Below, piece by piece: positions 8,710 to 19,300 of a stretch of 64,000 bases of DNA (its first letter is position 1; each line of letters begins with the position of its first letter). The notes below the pieces were generated by a model. It was not told the origin of the DNA. It saw only the letters and a list, made by a program, of their open reading frames with translations, and searched no databases. The DNA is from Sphingomonas bacterium (GTDB lineage: Bacteria; Pseudomonadota; Alphaproteobacteria; Sphingomonadales; Sphingomonadaceae): contig NZ_CAHJWJ010000005.1 in the NCBI RefSeq assembly GCF_903642285.1, forward strand, positions 1-64,000, given 5' to 3'. The position numbers and the translations under genes are program-made.

Positions 8710-9723
8710 GTGCGGATCGCGATGCTCGCCCCGATCGCATGGCGCACGCCGCCGCGCGGCTACGGACCCTGGGAACTCGTCACCAGCCTGCTGACCGAGG
8801 CGCTGGTGGCGCGCGGCGTCGACGTCACGCTGTTCGCGACGATGGACAGCCTGACGACCGCCGTGCTGGATGGCGTCGTCCCCGCCCCCTATTCGGAGGA
8901 TCCGTCGATCGATGCGAAGGTCTGGGAATTTCGCCATTTGTCGCACCTGTTCGCGCAGGCCGACCGCTTCGACCTGATCCATAACCAGGCCGACTTCCCC
9001 GCGCATGCCTTCGCACCGTTGACGGAAACGCCGATCGTGACGACGATCCACGGTTTTTCGTCCGAACGGATATTGCCGATGTACGCACCCTTTCAGGATC
9101 GCGTGCACTTCGTCGCGATCAGTGCGGCGGATCGGCATCCGGCGCTGCGTTACGCCGCCACGATCCACCACGGCATTCCGCTGCGCGATTTCGCGTTCGA
9201 TGCGAAGGGCGGCGAGGATCTGCTGTTCTTCGGCCGCATCCATCCCGACAAGGGCGCGGCAGAGGCGATCGCAGCCGCCCGCGCGAGCGGGCGGCGGCTC
9301 GACCTGTACGGCCTGGTACAGGACGCGGGCTATCACGACCGCGAAGTCGTACCGGCGTGCGACGGCGTATCGGTCGCCTTTCACGGCGTGGTCGGCGGGG
9401 AGAAGCGCGTGCGTGCGCTGGGGCAGGCCCGTGCGCTGCTGCACCTCATCAACTTCGACGAACCGTTCGGGCTGTCCGTGATCGAGGCGATGGCCTGCGG
9501 CACCCCCGTGATCGCCAACCGCCGCGGATCGATGTCCGAGATCATCGACGACGGCGTGACCGGATTCCTGGTCGACACGCCGGCCGAGGCGATCCGCGCG
9601 ATCGCGCGCGCCGGCGACATCGACCGCATCGCCGTTCGCCGGGCGGTCGCCGAACGATTTACCGTCGACCGAATGGCGGACGATTATCTGGCACTGTACC
9701 GGCGGATATTGGGCAGCGCCTGA
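8710..9723 (+). CDS. GT4-family glycosyltransferase
   Basis: 337-aa GT-B-fold glycosyltransferase. GTG 8710 starts one base after the GH13 stop. The N-terminal Rossmann half begins with RIAMLAPIAWRTPPRGYGPWE, the glycine loop common to family 4 sugar transferases. The C-terminal half holds LLFFGRIHPDKG (about 174-185) and the nucleotide-sugar motif EPFGLSVIEAMACGTPVIA (about 252-270). Family 4 enzymes retain anomeric configuration and use nucleotide sugars. Tight coupling with an alpha-glucosidase suggests synthesis and turnover of the same small glucoside or storage sugar, which is inference. It converges on the DUF4403 gene with 12 bp between stops. Confidence 0.88.
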   Translation: MRIAMLAPIAWRTPPRGYGPWELVTSLLTEALVARGVDVTLFATMDSLTTAVLDGVVPAPYSEDPSIDAKVWEFRHLSHLFAQADRFDLIHNQADFPAHAFAPLTETPIVTTIHGFSSERILPMYAPFQDRVHFVAISAADRHPALRYAATIHHGIPLRDFAFDAKGGEDLLFFGRIHPDKGAAEAIAAARASGRRLDLYGLVQDAGYHDREVVPACDGVSVAFHGVVGGEKRVRALGQARALLHLINFDEPFGLSVIEAMACGTPVIANRRGSMSEIIDDGVTGFLVDTPAEAIRAIARAGDIDRIAVRRAVAERFTVDRMADDYLALYRRILGSA

Positions 9724-9735
9724 CGCACCCCGCCT

Positions 9736-11205
9736 TTATCGCGGGCGATACGCGATCGTCGCTTGCCCCGAAGCCCGCACCGGCATGAACAGCCCCTGCC
9801 CCGTCACCGCCAGCGGCCCGTTCTCCACCTTGGTCACGTCGGCGGAGAGGACGAAATCGCCTTCCCGTTTCGCGCCGATCGCCTTGCGCGCCGATCCCAG
9901 CACCTTGGCGTAATCGGGCGCGAAATCGTGCGTCAGGCCGGCGCGGATACTGTCGCGCACCGACGCGTCGTCGAACACCGACACGAGCAGATTGGTGATG
10001 TGGCTGTCGGTATTGGTGGCGATCGCCACGTCTCGCGCGTGCACGATCTGCGAACTGGGTGTGTTGAAGGGCATCGCCGTCAGCCAGATCTCGCCCCTGG
10101 TCGACAGCAGCGAGTGATTCCTGGCCTTTGCTTTCGCGATGACGCCGACCGCGAGATGTCCCGCAGTCGTCGCATAGATCGTGACCTTGTCGATCCGAAC
10201 GTCGACCGGGCCGATCCCCGCCAGCACGATCCCCTTTTGCGCACGCCTGACGAGCGTACGCTGCACCACGGGTTCCAGCTGCGCATAATCCGCGAGTACG
10301 GGGATGAAGAAATTCAGCCCCTGGCTACCGACCGCCCTGGCGGGCGGCGGCAGCGGGGTCGCCGCCGGATCGGCCGGACGGTTGCCGACGAAGGTCTCGG
10401 TCAGCGCATCGGCCGACAGCAGCAGGTCGAGCGTGCGCCCGGCGATGCGATAGCCGCCGAACCCGAGCCGCTTGGGGGTGATCCGCATCCATGCCGGCGG
10501 CTTGTCTCGGTTGAGCATGATCGAGGTGAAGCTCTGCCGCCACGCATCGGCCAGCTTGGCGTGCAGATCGAACCTGGCCAATTCGCGCGGCAGGCTGTGC
10601 TCCAGCCCCGCGATGACGGGTCTCAATCGTTTGTCCGCCACGCCGGCGAATGCGATCCGCTGGCCCAGGAAATCGATCCCGGGCGGCGTCGTCCAGTCGT
10701 AATCGATCGACACCTTTGCCGAAGGAGTCCAGTTCCCGGCGATCGACAGCCGCGCGACGGCGTGGACGACCGCATCGCCCGTCGCGGTCTTCGACGCCAG
10801 ACCGCCGACATCCTGCGCGGCGATCGTCGCGTGAACGGGCATCGTGATCGTCAGCCGATCGCCACGCCCGGCCAGCCTGAGCGGCCCGCGCACCACATCA
10901 CCCACGATCCGGCAACCCAGCCTGGGCAGGATTTTCAGCTTGCCGATCCCCAGATCGACCCGCTTGGCGGGCACGCAAGCGTCGAGATGCTGGTCGATGC
11001 GCCATAAGGTCTTCGGCGTCTGCTGTTCGATCGCTGCCTGTATGTCGTCGAGCGAGGCCGAGATCGGAACGACGATCGTCGATGCCTCGATCGGAAAATC
11101 GGGTGCGCCGTCGACGCGCGGCGGCGCGGGCGAACGCACGCCATGGCTGCAGCCGGTCGCCGCGAGCGCGAGCGCGACTGCGACGAGACGATGACGACCA
11201 GACAC
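9736..11205 (-). CDS. DUF4403 family lipoprotein
   Basis: 489-aa protein of the DUF4403 family, of unknown function. GTG 11205 is preferred over an in-frame GTG at 11220, because GGAGGG sits seven bases before it and the chain then begins with a short signal peptide ending in the lipobox AATGC. The mature part shows the family's repeated beta-rich blocks, for example ASTIVVPISASLDDIQAAIE near the start and GLNFFIPVLADYAQLEP in the middle. Such proteins may fold like lipid-binding tubular domains, but that is only a structural guess. The gene is divergent from the OFA-type carrier. Confidence 0.82.
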   Translation of the reverse strand: MSGRHRLVAVALALAATGCSHGVRSPAPPRVDGAPDFPIEASTIVVPISASLDDIQAAIEQQTPKTLWRIDQHLDACVPAKRVDLGIGKLKILPRLGCRIVGDVVRGPLRLAGRGDRLTITMPVHATIAAQDVGGLASKTATGDAVVHAVARLSIAGNWTPSAKVSIDYDWTTPPGIDFLGQRIAFAGVADKRLRPVIAGLEHSLPRELARFDLHAKLADAWRQSFTSIMLNRDKPPAWMRITPKRLGFGGYRIAGRTLDLLLSADALTETFVGNRPADPAATPLPPPARAVGSQGLNFFIPVLADYAQLEPVVQRTLVRRAQKGIVLAGIGPVDVRIDKVTIYATTAGHLAVGVIAKAKARNHSLLSTRGEIWLTAMPFNTPSSQIVHARDVAIATNTDSHITNLLVSVFDDASVRDSIRAGLTHDFAPDYAKVLGSARKAIGAKREGDFVLSADVTKVENGPLAVTGQGLFMPVRASGQATIAYRPR

Positions 11206-11351
11206 GACACGACCCTCCACCCCGCGGACCTAACCGCCGCCGCGCCCGATTCAAGCCCCGCACCCGGCGATTATACTTGTGCCGCGCCGCTTTATCGTGA
11301 CGTTCCGGGATGCTTACGAGAACGGCCGTAAGAGCGGAGGGGGACGTCATC

Positions 11352-12980
11352 ATGGCATCGGCGAACGACACCACGGGCTGGCTCGCGCGCGAGCGGACCG
11401 TAGCGACGGCGGGCTATAATCGCTGGCTGCTGCCGCCCTGCGCGCTGGCGATCCATCTGTGCATCGGCATGGCGTATGGGTTCAGCGTGTTCTGGCTGCC
11501 GCTGTCGCGCGCGATCGGCATCAAGGACCCGGTGGCCTGCAAGGGAATGACATTGCTGCAGGCGTACGCGACGTCCACCTGCGACTGGCGCGTCAGCGAC
11601 CTGACCTGGACGTATAGTCTGTTCTTCGTCGTGCTTGGTGCCTCCGCCGCGATCTGGGGCGGGTGGCTGGAGCGCGCCGGGCCCCGCAAGGCGGGCGTCG
11701 TCGCCGCCTGCTGCTGGTCGGGTGGCATCGCGATCGGCGCGGTCGGCGTGTCGGTTCACCAGCTCTGGCTGTTGTGGCTGGGCACCGGGTTCATCGGCGG
11801 GATCGGCCTCGGGCTCGGCTATATCTCCCCCGTTTCGACGCTGATCAAATGGTTTCCCGACCGGCGCGGAATGGCGACGGGGATGGCGATCATGGGGTTC
11901 GGCGGCGGTGCGCTGATCGGCTCGCCGCTCGCCGACAGGCTGATGAAGCATTTCGCGAGCGCGACCGGGGTGGGCGTCTGGCAGACCTTCCTCGTTCTCG
12001 CCGCGGTGTATTTCGTGTTCATGATGGGCGGCGCGCTCGGCTACCGGGTGCCGCCCGCCGACTGGAAGCCTGCGGGATGGACAGCGCGGGCGGGCACCGG
12101 GCTGGTGTCGGGCTTCAACGTGCATCTGAAGAACGCGCACAGGACGCCGCAATTCTGGCTGATCTGGCTGGTCCTTCTGCTCAACGTCTCCGCCTCGATC
12201 GGAATCATCGGGGTCGCCTCGCCGATGATCCAGGAGATCTTCGCCGGGCGGCTGTTCCACCAGCCGCAGGTACCCTTCCTCGCGTTCGACGATACGCAAA
12301 AGGCGACGGCCGCCGCGGCGGGAGCCGGGTTCGTCGGGTTTATCAGCCTGTTCAACATCGGCGGTCGGTTCTTCTGGGCGTCGATCTCCGATCGGGTCGG
12401 ACGCAAGGTCACTTACGCGGTGATGTTGGCGGCGGGTGCGGTGCTGTACGCGCTCGTCGCGCCGTGGTCGGCGAGTGCGGCTGCCTTGCTGGTGTTCGCG
12501 CTGACGTTCGGCCTGATCGCATCGATGTATGGCGGCGGGTTCGCGACGGTGCCCGCGTATCTGGCGGATATCTTCGGGACGCAGTTCGTGGGGGCGATCC
12601 ACGGCCGGTTGCTGACCGCGTGGTCCACCGCGGGCGTGCTTGGGCCGCTGATCGTGACCGGAATGCGCGACTCCGCGATCGCCGCGGGCACGCCGCGCGC
12701 CGCGATCTACCCGCCGATCTACTGGGTGCTGGCGGCGTTGCTCGTTGCCGGGTTCGTCGCGAACCTGTTCGTGCGGCCGGTGGCGGCGCGGTTTCATATG
12801 ACCGATGCGGCGTTGGAGGCGGTTCGTCCGGTCGGGACGACGGGTGCGGGCCACGATGGGACGATCGGTATCGGCGGCATCGATGCGCGGGTACTGCTCG
12901 CCTGGGCGGTGGTGTGCGTGCCGCTGGCGTGGGGCCTGTGGACGACGGCGGTGAAGGCGGTGGCGCTGTTTGCGGGTTAG
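11352..12980 (+). CDS. Oxalate/formate antiporter (OFA) family MFS carrier
   Basis: 542-aa integral membrane carrier. ATG 11352 is chosen because GGAGGGGGA lies just upstream; an earlier in-frame ATG lacks a ribosome site. Features typical of the OFA group are the N-terminal RWLLPPCALAIHLCIGMAYG, the GGxxxGLGYISPVSTLIKWF segment, and FPDRRGMATGMAIMGFGGGA between helices. An extended loop holding two cysteines (VACKG and STCDW) lies between the first two helices. The family exchanges oxalate for formate or moves other monocarboxylates. The convergent neighbour is formate-tetrahydrofolate ligase, so a formate link is tempting but unproven. No oxalate decarboxylase genes are seen. Confidence 0.85.
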   Translation: MASANDTTGWLARERTVATAGYNRWLLPPCALAIHLCIGMAYGFSVFWLPLSRAIGIKDPVACKGMTLLQAYATSTCDWRVSDLTWTYSLFFVVLGASAAIWGGWLERAGPRKAGVVAACCWSGGIAIGAVGVSVHQLWLLWLGTGFIGGIGLGLGYISPVSTLIKWFPDRRGMATGMAIMGFGGGALIGSPLADRLMKHFASATGVGVWQTFLVLAAVYFVFMMGGALGYRVPPADWKPAGWTARAGTGLVSGFNVHLKNAHRTPQFWLIWLVLLLNVSASIGIIGVASPMIQEIFAGRLFHQPQVPFLAFDDTQKATAAAAGAGFVGFISLFNIGGRFFWASISDRVGRKVTYAVMLAAGAVLYALVAPWSASAAALLVFALTFGLIASMYGGGFATVPAYLADIFGTQFVGAIHGRLLTAWSTAGVLGPLIVTGMRDSAIAAGTPRAAIYPPIYWVLAALLVAGFVANLFVRPVAARFHMTDAALEAVRPVGTTGAGHDGTIGIGGIDARVLLAWAVVCVPLAWGLWTTAVKAVALFAG

Positions 12981-12988
12981 GGCAGTGC

Positions 12989-13017
12989 TGCTCCCTTCCC
13001 GCGTGCGGGAGGGAGCA
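12989..13017. terminator. Bidirectional terminator-like hairpin between convergent genes
   Basis: TGCTCCCTTCCCGC pairs with GCGGGAGGGAGCA (one bulged base) right between the OFA carrier stop and the fhs stop. It lacks a clear U-tract on either strand, yet its position between convergent stops fits a shared terminator. Confidence 0.6.
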
Positions 13018-13019
13018 AG

Positions 13020-14687
13020 TCAGCTAAGCCCCACGATCTCCCCGTCCGCGCCGATCCGGATATGTTCGGCGGCCGGTACGCGTGGCAGGCCGGGCATCGT
13101 CATCAGGTCGCCGCAGATCGCGACGACGAACCCCGCCCCCGCCGCCAGCCGGACTTCGCGCACCGGGATGACGTGGCCCGTCGGCGCGCCGAGCACCGCA
13201 GGATCGGCGGTGAAGCCGTATTGGGTCTTCGCCATGCACACGGGCAGAAGGCCGAACCCTTCCGCTTCCCACCGCGCCAGTTGTGCGCTGATCTTTGCGT
13301 CCGCCGTCACGCCGTCGGCGCGGTAGATGCGCCGGGCGACGGTTTCGATCTTGTCGAACAACGGCATGTCGTCGCGGTAGATCGGCGCGAATTGCGCCAA
13401 GTCCGCGTCGGCGAGTTTCGCGACCGCGTCAGCCAGATCGACCGCGCCCGCGCCGCCGTCCGCCCAGTGGCGACACAGGATCGCCGCCGCGCCCTGCTCC
13501 GCCGCCGCGTCGCGCACGACCGCGATCTCGGCCTCGGTATCGCCGGCGAAATGATTGATCGCGACCACGACGGGCACGCCGAACGCGCGGATATTCTCCA
13601 GGTGCCGGACCAGATTGACCGACCCGCGCCGCACCGCATCGACATCCTCGCCGGCCAGATCGGCTTTCGCGACGCCGCCGTTCATCTTGAGCGCCCGCAC
13701 CGTCGCGACCAGCACGGTGACGCTGGGCGAAAGCCCCGATTGGCGACATTTGATGTCGAAGAACTTCTCGGCACCCAGATCCGCCCCGAACCCCGCCTCG
13801 GTCACGACATAGTCGCCCAGCGCCAGCGCGGTGCGCGTCGCGATCACCGAATTGCAGCCGTGCGCGATGTTCGCGAACGGCCCGCCATGGATCAGCGCGG
13901 GATTGCCCTCCAGCGTCTGGACGAGATTGGGCTTGATCGCCTCCTTCAGCAGCACCGCCATCGCGCCGTCCGCCTTCAGGTCGCGCGCGGTGATCGCGCC
14001 GCGGTCGCGGGTGTAGGCGACGATGATCCGGCCGAGCCGCGCCTCCAGGTCCGTCAGGTTCTCCGCCAGACACAGGATCGCCATGACCTCGGACGCGACG
14101 GTGATGTCGAACCCCGATTCGCGTGGGAAGCCGTTCGCCACCCCGCCGATCGACTGGACGATATCGCGCAGCGCACGGTCGTTGACATCCAGCACCCGCC
14201 GCCAGACCACGCGGCGCACGTCGATGTCGAGCGCGTTGCCCCAGTGGATATGGTTGTCGAGCATCGCCGCGAGCAGATTGTGCGCGGCGGTGATGGCGTG
14301 GAAATCGCCCGTGAAATGGAGGTTGATGTCCTCCATCGGCACGACCTGCGCATGGCCGCCCCCCGTCGCGCCGCCCTTGGTCCCGAAACACGGGCCGAGC
14401 GACGGTTCGCGCAGCGCCAGCACCGTGTGCCGTCCGGTGCGATTGAGCGCATCCGCGAGGCCCACCGACGTCGTCGTCTTCCCCTCGCCCGCGGGCGTCG
14501 GGTTGATCGCGGTGACGAGGATCAGCTTGCCGCGGTGGCCCGGGCGGCGTTCGATCCGGGAGAGGTCGAGCTTGGCCTTGAACCGGCCGTACGGCTCTAC
14601 CGCATCGGGGGAAATGCCCAGCCGATCGGCGACTTGCCCGATCGGCAGCAGCGTGGCGGCGCGTGAAATTGCGATATCGGTCTGCAT
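13020..14687 (-). CDS. fhs: Formate-tetrahydrofolate ligase
   Basis: 555-aa enzyme that joins formate to tetrahydrofolate with ATP, giving 10-formyl-THF. ATG 14687 ([20 protein letters not shown]) gives the usual family length; in-frame codons further upstream are unlike the family. Recognisable stretches are the nucleotide loop [20 protein letters not shown], the substrate-region motif [35 protein letters not shown] and [20 protein letters not shown]. The enzyme feeds purine and one-carbon metabolism and can also detoxify formate. It is a single gene on the minus strand, with a REP-like inverted repeat in the upstream gap. Confidence 0.96.
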   Translation of the reverse strand: MQTDIAISRAATLLPIGQVADRLGISPDAVEPYGRFKAKLDLSRIERRPGHRGKLILVTAINPTPAGEGKTTTSVGLADALNRTGRHTVLALREPSLGPCFGTKGGATGGGHAQVVPMEDINLHFTGDFHAITAAHNLLAAMLDNHIHWGNALDIDVRRVVWRRVLDVNDRALRDIVQSIGGVANGFPRESGFDITVASEVMAILCLAENLTDLEARLGRIIVAYTRDRGAITARDLKADGAMAVLLKEAIKPNLVQTLEGNPALIHGGPFANIAHGCNSVIATRTALALGDYVVTEAGFGADLGAEKFFDIKCRQSGLSPSVTVLVATVRALKMNGGVAKADLAGEDVDAVRRGSVNLVRHLENIRAFGVPVVVAINHFAGDTEAEIAVVRDAAAEQGAAAILCRHWADGGAGAVDLADAVAKLADADLAQFAPIYRDDMPLFDKIETVARRIYRADGVTADAKISAQLARWEAEGFGLLPVCMAKTQYGFTADPAVLGAPTGHVIPVREVRLAAGAGFVVAICGDLMTMPGLPRVPAAEHIRIGADGEIVGLS

Positions 14688-14761
14688 CGCGGTTTGCCTT
14701 AGAGGTGTTTGCCGTCGGACAGAACACCCCATGATTGCATTGCCTCGCAGCAGTTTTGCCA

Positions 14762-14860
14762 CGCCGGCGAAGTCCGGGGCCCAGTTGCGAGACCGCTCTG
14801 GCGGCGCGATGCATTTCATTACATCGACCATTGCGACCGGACCCCGGCCTTCGCCGGGGA
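14762..14860. repeat. REP-like inverted repeat pair
   Basis: The left arm (14762-14790, containing GCCGGCGAAGTCCGGGG) is repeated in inverted form at 14831-14860 with about 23 of 29 matches. The right arm is itself a hairpin, CCCCGGC-cttc-GCCGGGG (14842-14859). The layout resembles paired repetitive extragenic palindromes. It fills the gap between fhs and the MDR oxidoreductase. Confidence 0.6.
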
Positions 14861-14890
14861 GGCCGAATAGTCGAACGGAGCCGATACGGA

Positions 14891-16018
14891 TCAGCCGGCG
14901 ATCGTCGGGTCGATCAGATACTTCTCGCCCGTCGTCTTGCGCTCATAGGCCAGGAACGTCTCCGGCGTCAGCGCCTCGGCGAGGCCGATCGTCGCGGTAT
15001 AGTTGCTGGCGAACGTCGTCTTCAGTTCGTCAAGAATGCGCTGCCTCAGCTTCGCACCCGTTTCCGCACCGGCCTTTTGCAGGAACGGCGTGAGCAGCCA
15101 GCCGCCGATGCTCCAGGCGAAGCCGAACGTCCGGCGGATCACCGTCGGCGATACGTCGAGCATGCCGTACAGGTACATCTGCTTGAAGGTGTTCGATCCG
15201 TAGCGACTATATTCGCCGGCCTGACGGTTCGCCGCCTTCTCCATCGCGTCGAGGATGCGCCCGACCAGATCGCCGCCGCCGATCGCGTCGAAGCCGATCG
15301 ACGCCTTGGTCTCCGCGATCGCGTCGACGAGCTTGTCGCCGAACCCGTCGGCGCTGCTGTCGAGGACGTACTTTGCCCCCTGGCCTTCGAGCAGCGCGAC
15401 CTGCGCGGGCGAGCGGACGATGTTCACCAGCGGGATGCCGTCCGCGATGCAGATTCGGTTGAGCATCTGGCCGAGGTTCGACGCCGCGGCGGTGTGGACG
15501 ATGGCTTTATGCCCCTCCGCCTTCATCGTTTCGGTAAAACCAAGCGCGGTCAGCGGGTTGACGAACATTGCTGCGCCGTCCGCCGAGGTCGCATCGTCGG
15601 GCAACGCAACGCAGTCGCGCACCTTAAGCTTGCGGAACTGCGTATACATCGCACCGCCCAGCACCGCGACGCGCTTGCCCATCAGTCCTTGCGCGCCGTC
15701 GCCCGCCGCGATCACCGTACCCGCACCCTCGTTGCCGACCGCCATCGATTCGCCGAGCCGCGCCTGGACCGACCCGAGCCGATCGGCAGGTACGGTGAAA
15801 CGCAGTTCGGGACGATCCGCGGTGCCACCCGTCTCCATCGTCGAAACGTCCGCCGGCCCGATCAGCAGGCCGAGATCGGACGGGTTGATCGGTGCGGCCT
15901 CTATCCGCACGACAACCTCACCCGCACCGGGATCGCCGACATCGACCGGCTCCAGCGACAAGGTCAGTCGGCCGTCGGCGGAAATCGTCGAGCGCAGTTC
16001 GAGTCCGGGGTTCGGCAT
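14891..16018 (-). CDS. MDR-family zinc-binding-type alcohol dehydrogenase/quinone reductase-like protein
   Basis: 375-aa NAD(P)-dependent oxidoreductase of the medium-chain dehydrogenase superfamily. ATG 16018 is favoured over ATG 16021 because AGGAGA is at the better distance. The GroES-like half runs to about residue 130 and contains [13 protein letters not shown] and [24 protein letters not shown]. The Rossmann half includes [28 protein letters not shown], where the dinucleotide loop is not the classic GxGxxG. The cysteine ligands of catalytic zinc are not evident, so it is closer to zinc-independent quinone-oxidoreductase-like members. Substrate unknown; it stands alone. Confidence 0.8.
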   Translation of the reverse strand: MPNPGLELRSTISADGRLTLSLEPVDVGDPGAGEVVVRIEAAPINPSDLGLLIGPADVSTMETGGTADRPELRFTVPADRLGSVQARLGESMAVGNEGAGTVIAAGDGAQGLMGKRVAVLGGAMYTQFRKLKVRDCVALPDDATSADGAAMFVNPLTALGFTETMKAEGHKAIVHTAAASNLGQMLNRICIADGIPLVNIVRSPAQVALLEGQGAKYVLDSSADGFGDKLVDAIAETKASIGFDAIGGGDLVGRILDAMEKAANRQAGEYSRYGSNTFKQMYLYGMLDVSPTVIRRTFGFAWSIGGWLLTPFLQKAGAETGAKLRQRILDELKTTFASNYTATIGLAEALTPETFLAYERKTTGEKYLIDPTIAG

Positions 16019-16097
16019 CATCTTCTCCTGATCGGTTGTTTCCCGCCACCTATCGGAAGCCTGCGCGGTCGTCTCGGGTAATTCGCCTCCCTTCGTC

Positions 16098-16118
16098 ATG
16101 CCGGGCCCGTCCTGGCAT
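16098..16118. repeat. Short REP-like palindrome
   Basis: ATGCCGGG and CCTGGCAT flank a short GC-rich centre, forming an imperfect hairpin in the 293-bp gap between the MDR gene and the first RND operon. It resembles the common sphingomonad intergenic palindromes, but no second copy was found here. Confidence 0.45.
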
Positions 16119-16311
16119 CCAGGGGGAGCAAGCGACCATGCACGATGGGGCGGTGGGTCCAACCGCAGCCGTCCCGATCTGCTTTTCCCGAAACGCATGA
16201 TTGTCCCTTGCCAATCTCTGCTGCATTGCGGCAAGGGTCGCGGATCGGGCAGGTCTGGCGGCTCAGGGGGTCGCCACCAGTCGTGCCGAACGACCGGTCG
16301 GAGATTACCCG

Positions 16312-19300
16312 TTGAACGCGCTTGTCAGGTTGGCGCTCGCACGACCGCTCACCTTCATCGTCATGGCGATCCTGATCGCGATCGTCGGCGTGCTCGCGGC
16401 GGCACGGACGCCGGTCGACATCTTTCCCGACATCCGCGTACCCGTGATCGCGACCGCCTGGCAATATCAGGGCCTGTCGCCCGACGACATGAGCGGCCGG
16501 ATCCTCACGCCGCTGGAACGCACGCTGACGACGACGGTCAACGATATCGACCATATCGAAAGCCAGTCGATGCCCGGCATCGGCATCGTGAAGGTGTATT
16601 TCCAGCCGGGCGCCGACATCCGCACCGCGACCGCGCAGGTGACGTCGGTGTCGCAGACCGTCCTGAAACAGATGCCGCCCGGCACCACGCCGCCGCTGAT
16701 CCTGAACTACAACGCCTCCACCGTGCCGATCCTGCAGCTTGCGCTGTCGGGCAAGGGATTGTCCGAAGGCAAGATGTTCGATCTGGCGCAGAACCAGATC
16801 CGTCCCGGTCTCGTCACCGTCCCCGGCGCGGCGATCCCCTATCCGTCCGGCGGACGGCAGCGACAGGTGCAGATCGACCTCGATCCGCAGGCACTCCAGT
16901 CCAAGGGGCTGTCCGCGCAGGATGTCGGCAATGCCGTCGCCGCGCAGAACCAGATCAACCCCGCGGGTTTCGCGAAGATCGGCGGGTTTCAGTATAATGT
17001 CCGACTGAACAACGCGCCCGAATCGATCGACGACCTGAACGCGCTGCCGGTGAAGGTGGTGAACGGCGCGACGATCTACATGCGCGACGTCGCGCATGTC
17101 CGTGACGGTACCGCGCCGCAGACCAATGTCGTCCATGTCGACGGATCGCGTTCCGTCCTGATGACGATCCTGAAGAACGGTTCGACCTCGACGCTCGCGA
17201 TCGTCCAGGGGATCAAGGACGCGCTGCCCAAGATCCAGGCGACGTTGCCCGATACCCTGAAGATCGTGGCGATCGGCGATCAGTCGCTGTTCGTGAAGGC
17301 GGCGGTGTCGGGGGTCGTCAAGGAAGGTGCGATCGCGGCGGTGCTGACCAGCATCATGATCCTAATGTTCCTCGGTTCCTGGCGGTCGACCGTCATCGTC
17401 GCGGTCTCGATCCCGCTGTCGATCCTGTCCGCGATCATCGCGCTGGCGGCGACCGGGCAGACGCTGAACATCATGACGCTGGGGGGCCTCAGCCTCGCGG
17501 TCGGTATCCTGGTCGACGATGCGACGGTGACGATCGAGAGCATCACCTATCACCTCGAACAGGGCAAACCGGTGCTTCGCGCGATCCTGGACGGCGCGGC
17601 GCAGATCGCAACGCCTGCCTTCGTTTCGATGCTGTGCATCTGTATCGTTTTCATCCCCATGTTCTTCCTTCCGGGGGTCGCGGGCTTCCTGTTCGTGCCG
17701 CTGGCGATGTCGGTGGTATTCTCGATGATCGCGTCGTTCATCCTGTCGCGCACGCTGGTGCCGACGATGGCGATGTACCTGATGCGGCTGCATGAAGGCG
17801 ACCAGCATGCCGCGGGCGAGCCGGGGTCGCGCAACCCGCTGATCCGGTTCCAGCGCGGGTTCGAGGTGCGGTTCGAGCGGGTGCGCGCAGGGTACGGGCG
17901 ATTGCTGGAGCGCGCGCTGGCGAGCGGACGGCCGTTCCTGCTCGGGTTTCTCGGCGTCGTCGCCTTGTCGTTCCTCCTGGTGCCGTTCCTGGGGCAGAAT
18001 TTCTTCCCCAGCGTCGATGCCGGCCAGATCACGATGCATGTCCGCGCGCCCGTCGGCAGCCGGATCGAAGACACCTCCGCGCAATTCGATCGGATCGCGG
18101 CGCGTATCCGTCAGATCATTCCCGCCGGCCAGCTGGTTTCGGTCGTCGACAATATCGGCCTGCCGGTCAGTTCGATAAACGTCACCTATAACAACTCCGG
18201 GACGATCGGCCCGCAGGACGGCGATATCCTGATTCAGCTGTCGAAGGATCACGCCCCCACCGCGGACTATGTGCGCCGGATGCGCGAACAGCTGCCGCGC
18301 GCCTTCCCCGGGGCGAGCTTCGCCTTCCTGCCCGCCGACATCACCAGCCAGATCCTGAATTTCGGCGCGCCGGCACCGATCGATATCCAGGTAAGCGGCA
18401 AGAATGCGGCCGAGAATTACGACTATGCGCGCCGGATCCTGCGTCGGATCGGCACGATCCCGGGGGTCGCCGACGCCCGGATCGAGCAATCCGCGCGCTA
18501 CCCCGAACTGCGTGTCGATGTCGATCGCAGCAGGATCGGGCAACTGGGCCTGACCGAGCGTGACGTGACCAACAGCGTCGCCTCCTCGCTCGCGGGCACG
18601 CAGCAGACCGCCCCCGTATTCTACCTGAACCCGGAGAACGGCGTATCCTATTCGGTCGTCGCGCAGACCCCGGAATACCGCGTCGGTTCGATCAACGATC
18701 TGGCCAACATCCCCGTCACCGGATCGCTGGCGGGCGGATCGTCGCAGGTCCTGGGCGGGGTCGGATCCATCGTGCGCGGCAGTTCGCCCGCGGTCGTCTC
18801 GCACTATAACATCCAGGGCGCGATCGACATCTACGCGACCCCCAACGACCGCGATCTGGGCGCGGTCGCGAGCGACATCAAGACGGTGCTGTCCGACCTG
18901 AAGGCGACCGCGCCCAGGGGCAGCAGCGTCGTGCTGCGCGGGCAATATGCGACGATGAACGGCGCGTTTTCGGGGCTGTTCTTCGGGCTGATCGGCGCGA
19001 TCGTGCTGATCTATCTGCTCATCGTGGTGAATTTCCAGAGCTGGCTCGATCCGTTCGTCATCATAACCGCGCTGCCGGGCGCGATCGCCGGGATCGTGTG
19101 GATGCTGTTCCTGACCGGCACCACGCTGTCCGTACCCGCGCTGACCGGTGCGATCATGTGTATGGGCGTCGCGACCGCGAACTCGATCCTGGTCGTCAGC
19201 TTTGCGCGCGAGCGGCTGGCGGAGCTCGGCGATTCGACGAAGGCGGCGCTGGAGGCAGGGGTTACACGCTTCCGCCCCGTGCTGATGACCGCGCTGGCGA

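Noticed and set aside
16201..16311. Longer N-terminus of the first RND pump from TTG 16201
   Set aside because: The extra 37 residues are unlike RND N-termini, and the TTG at 16312 has a well-placed GGAG.
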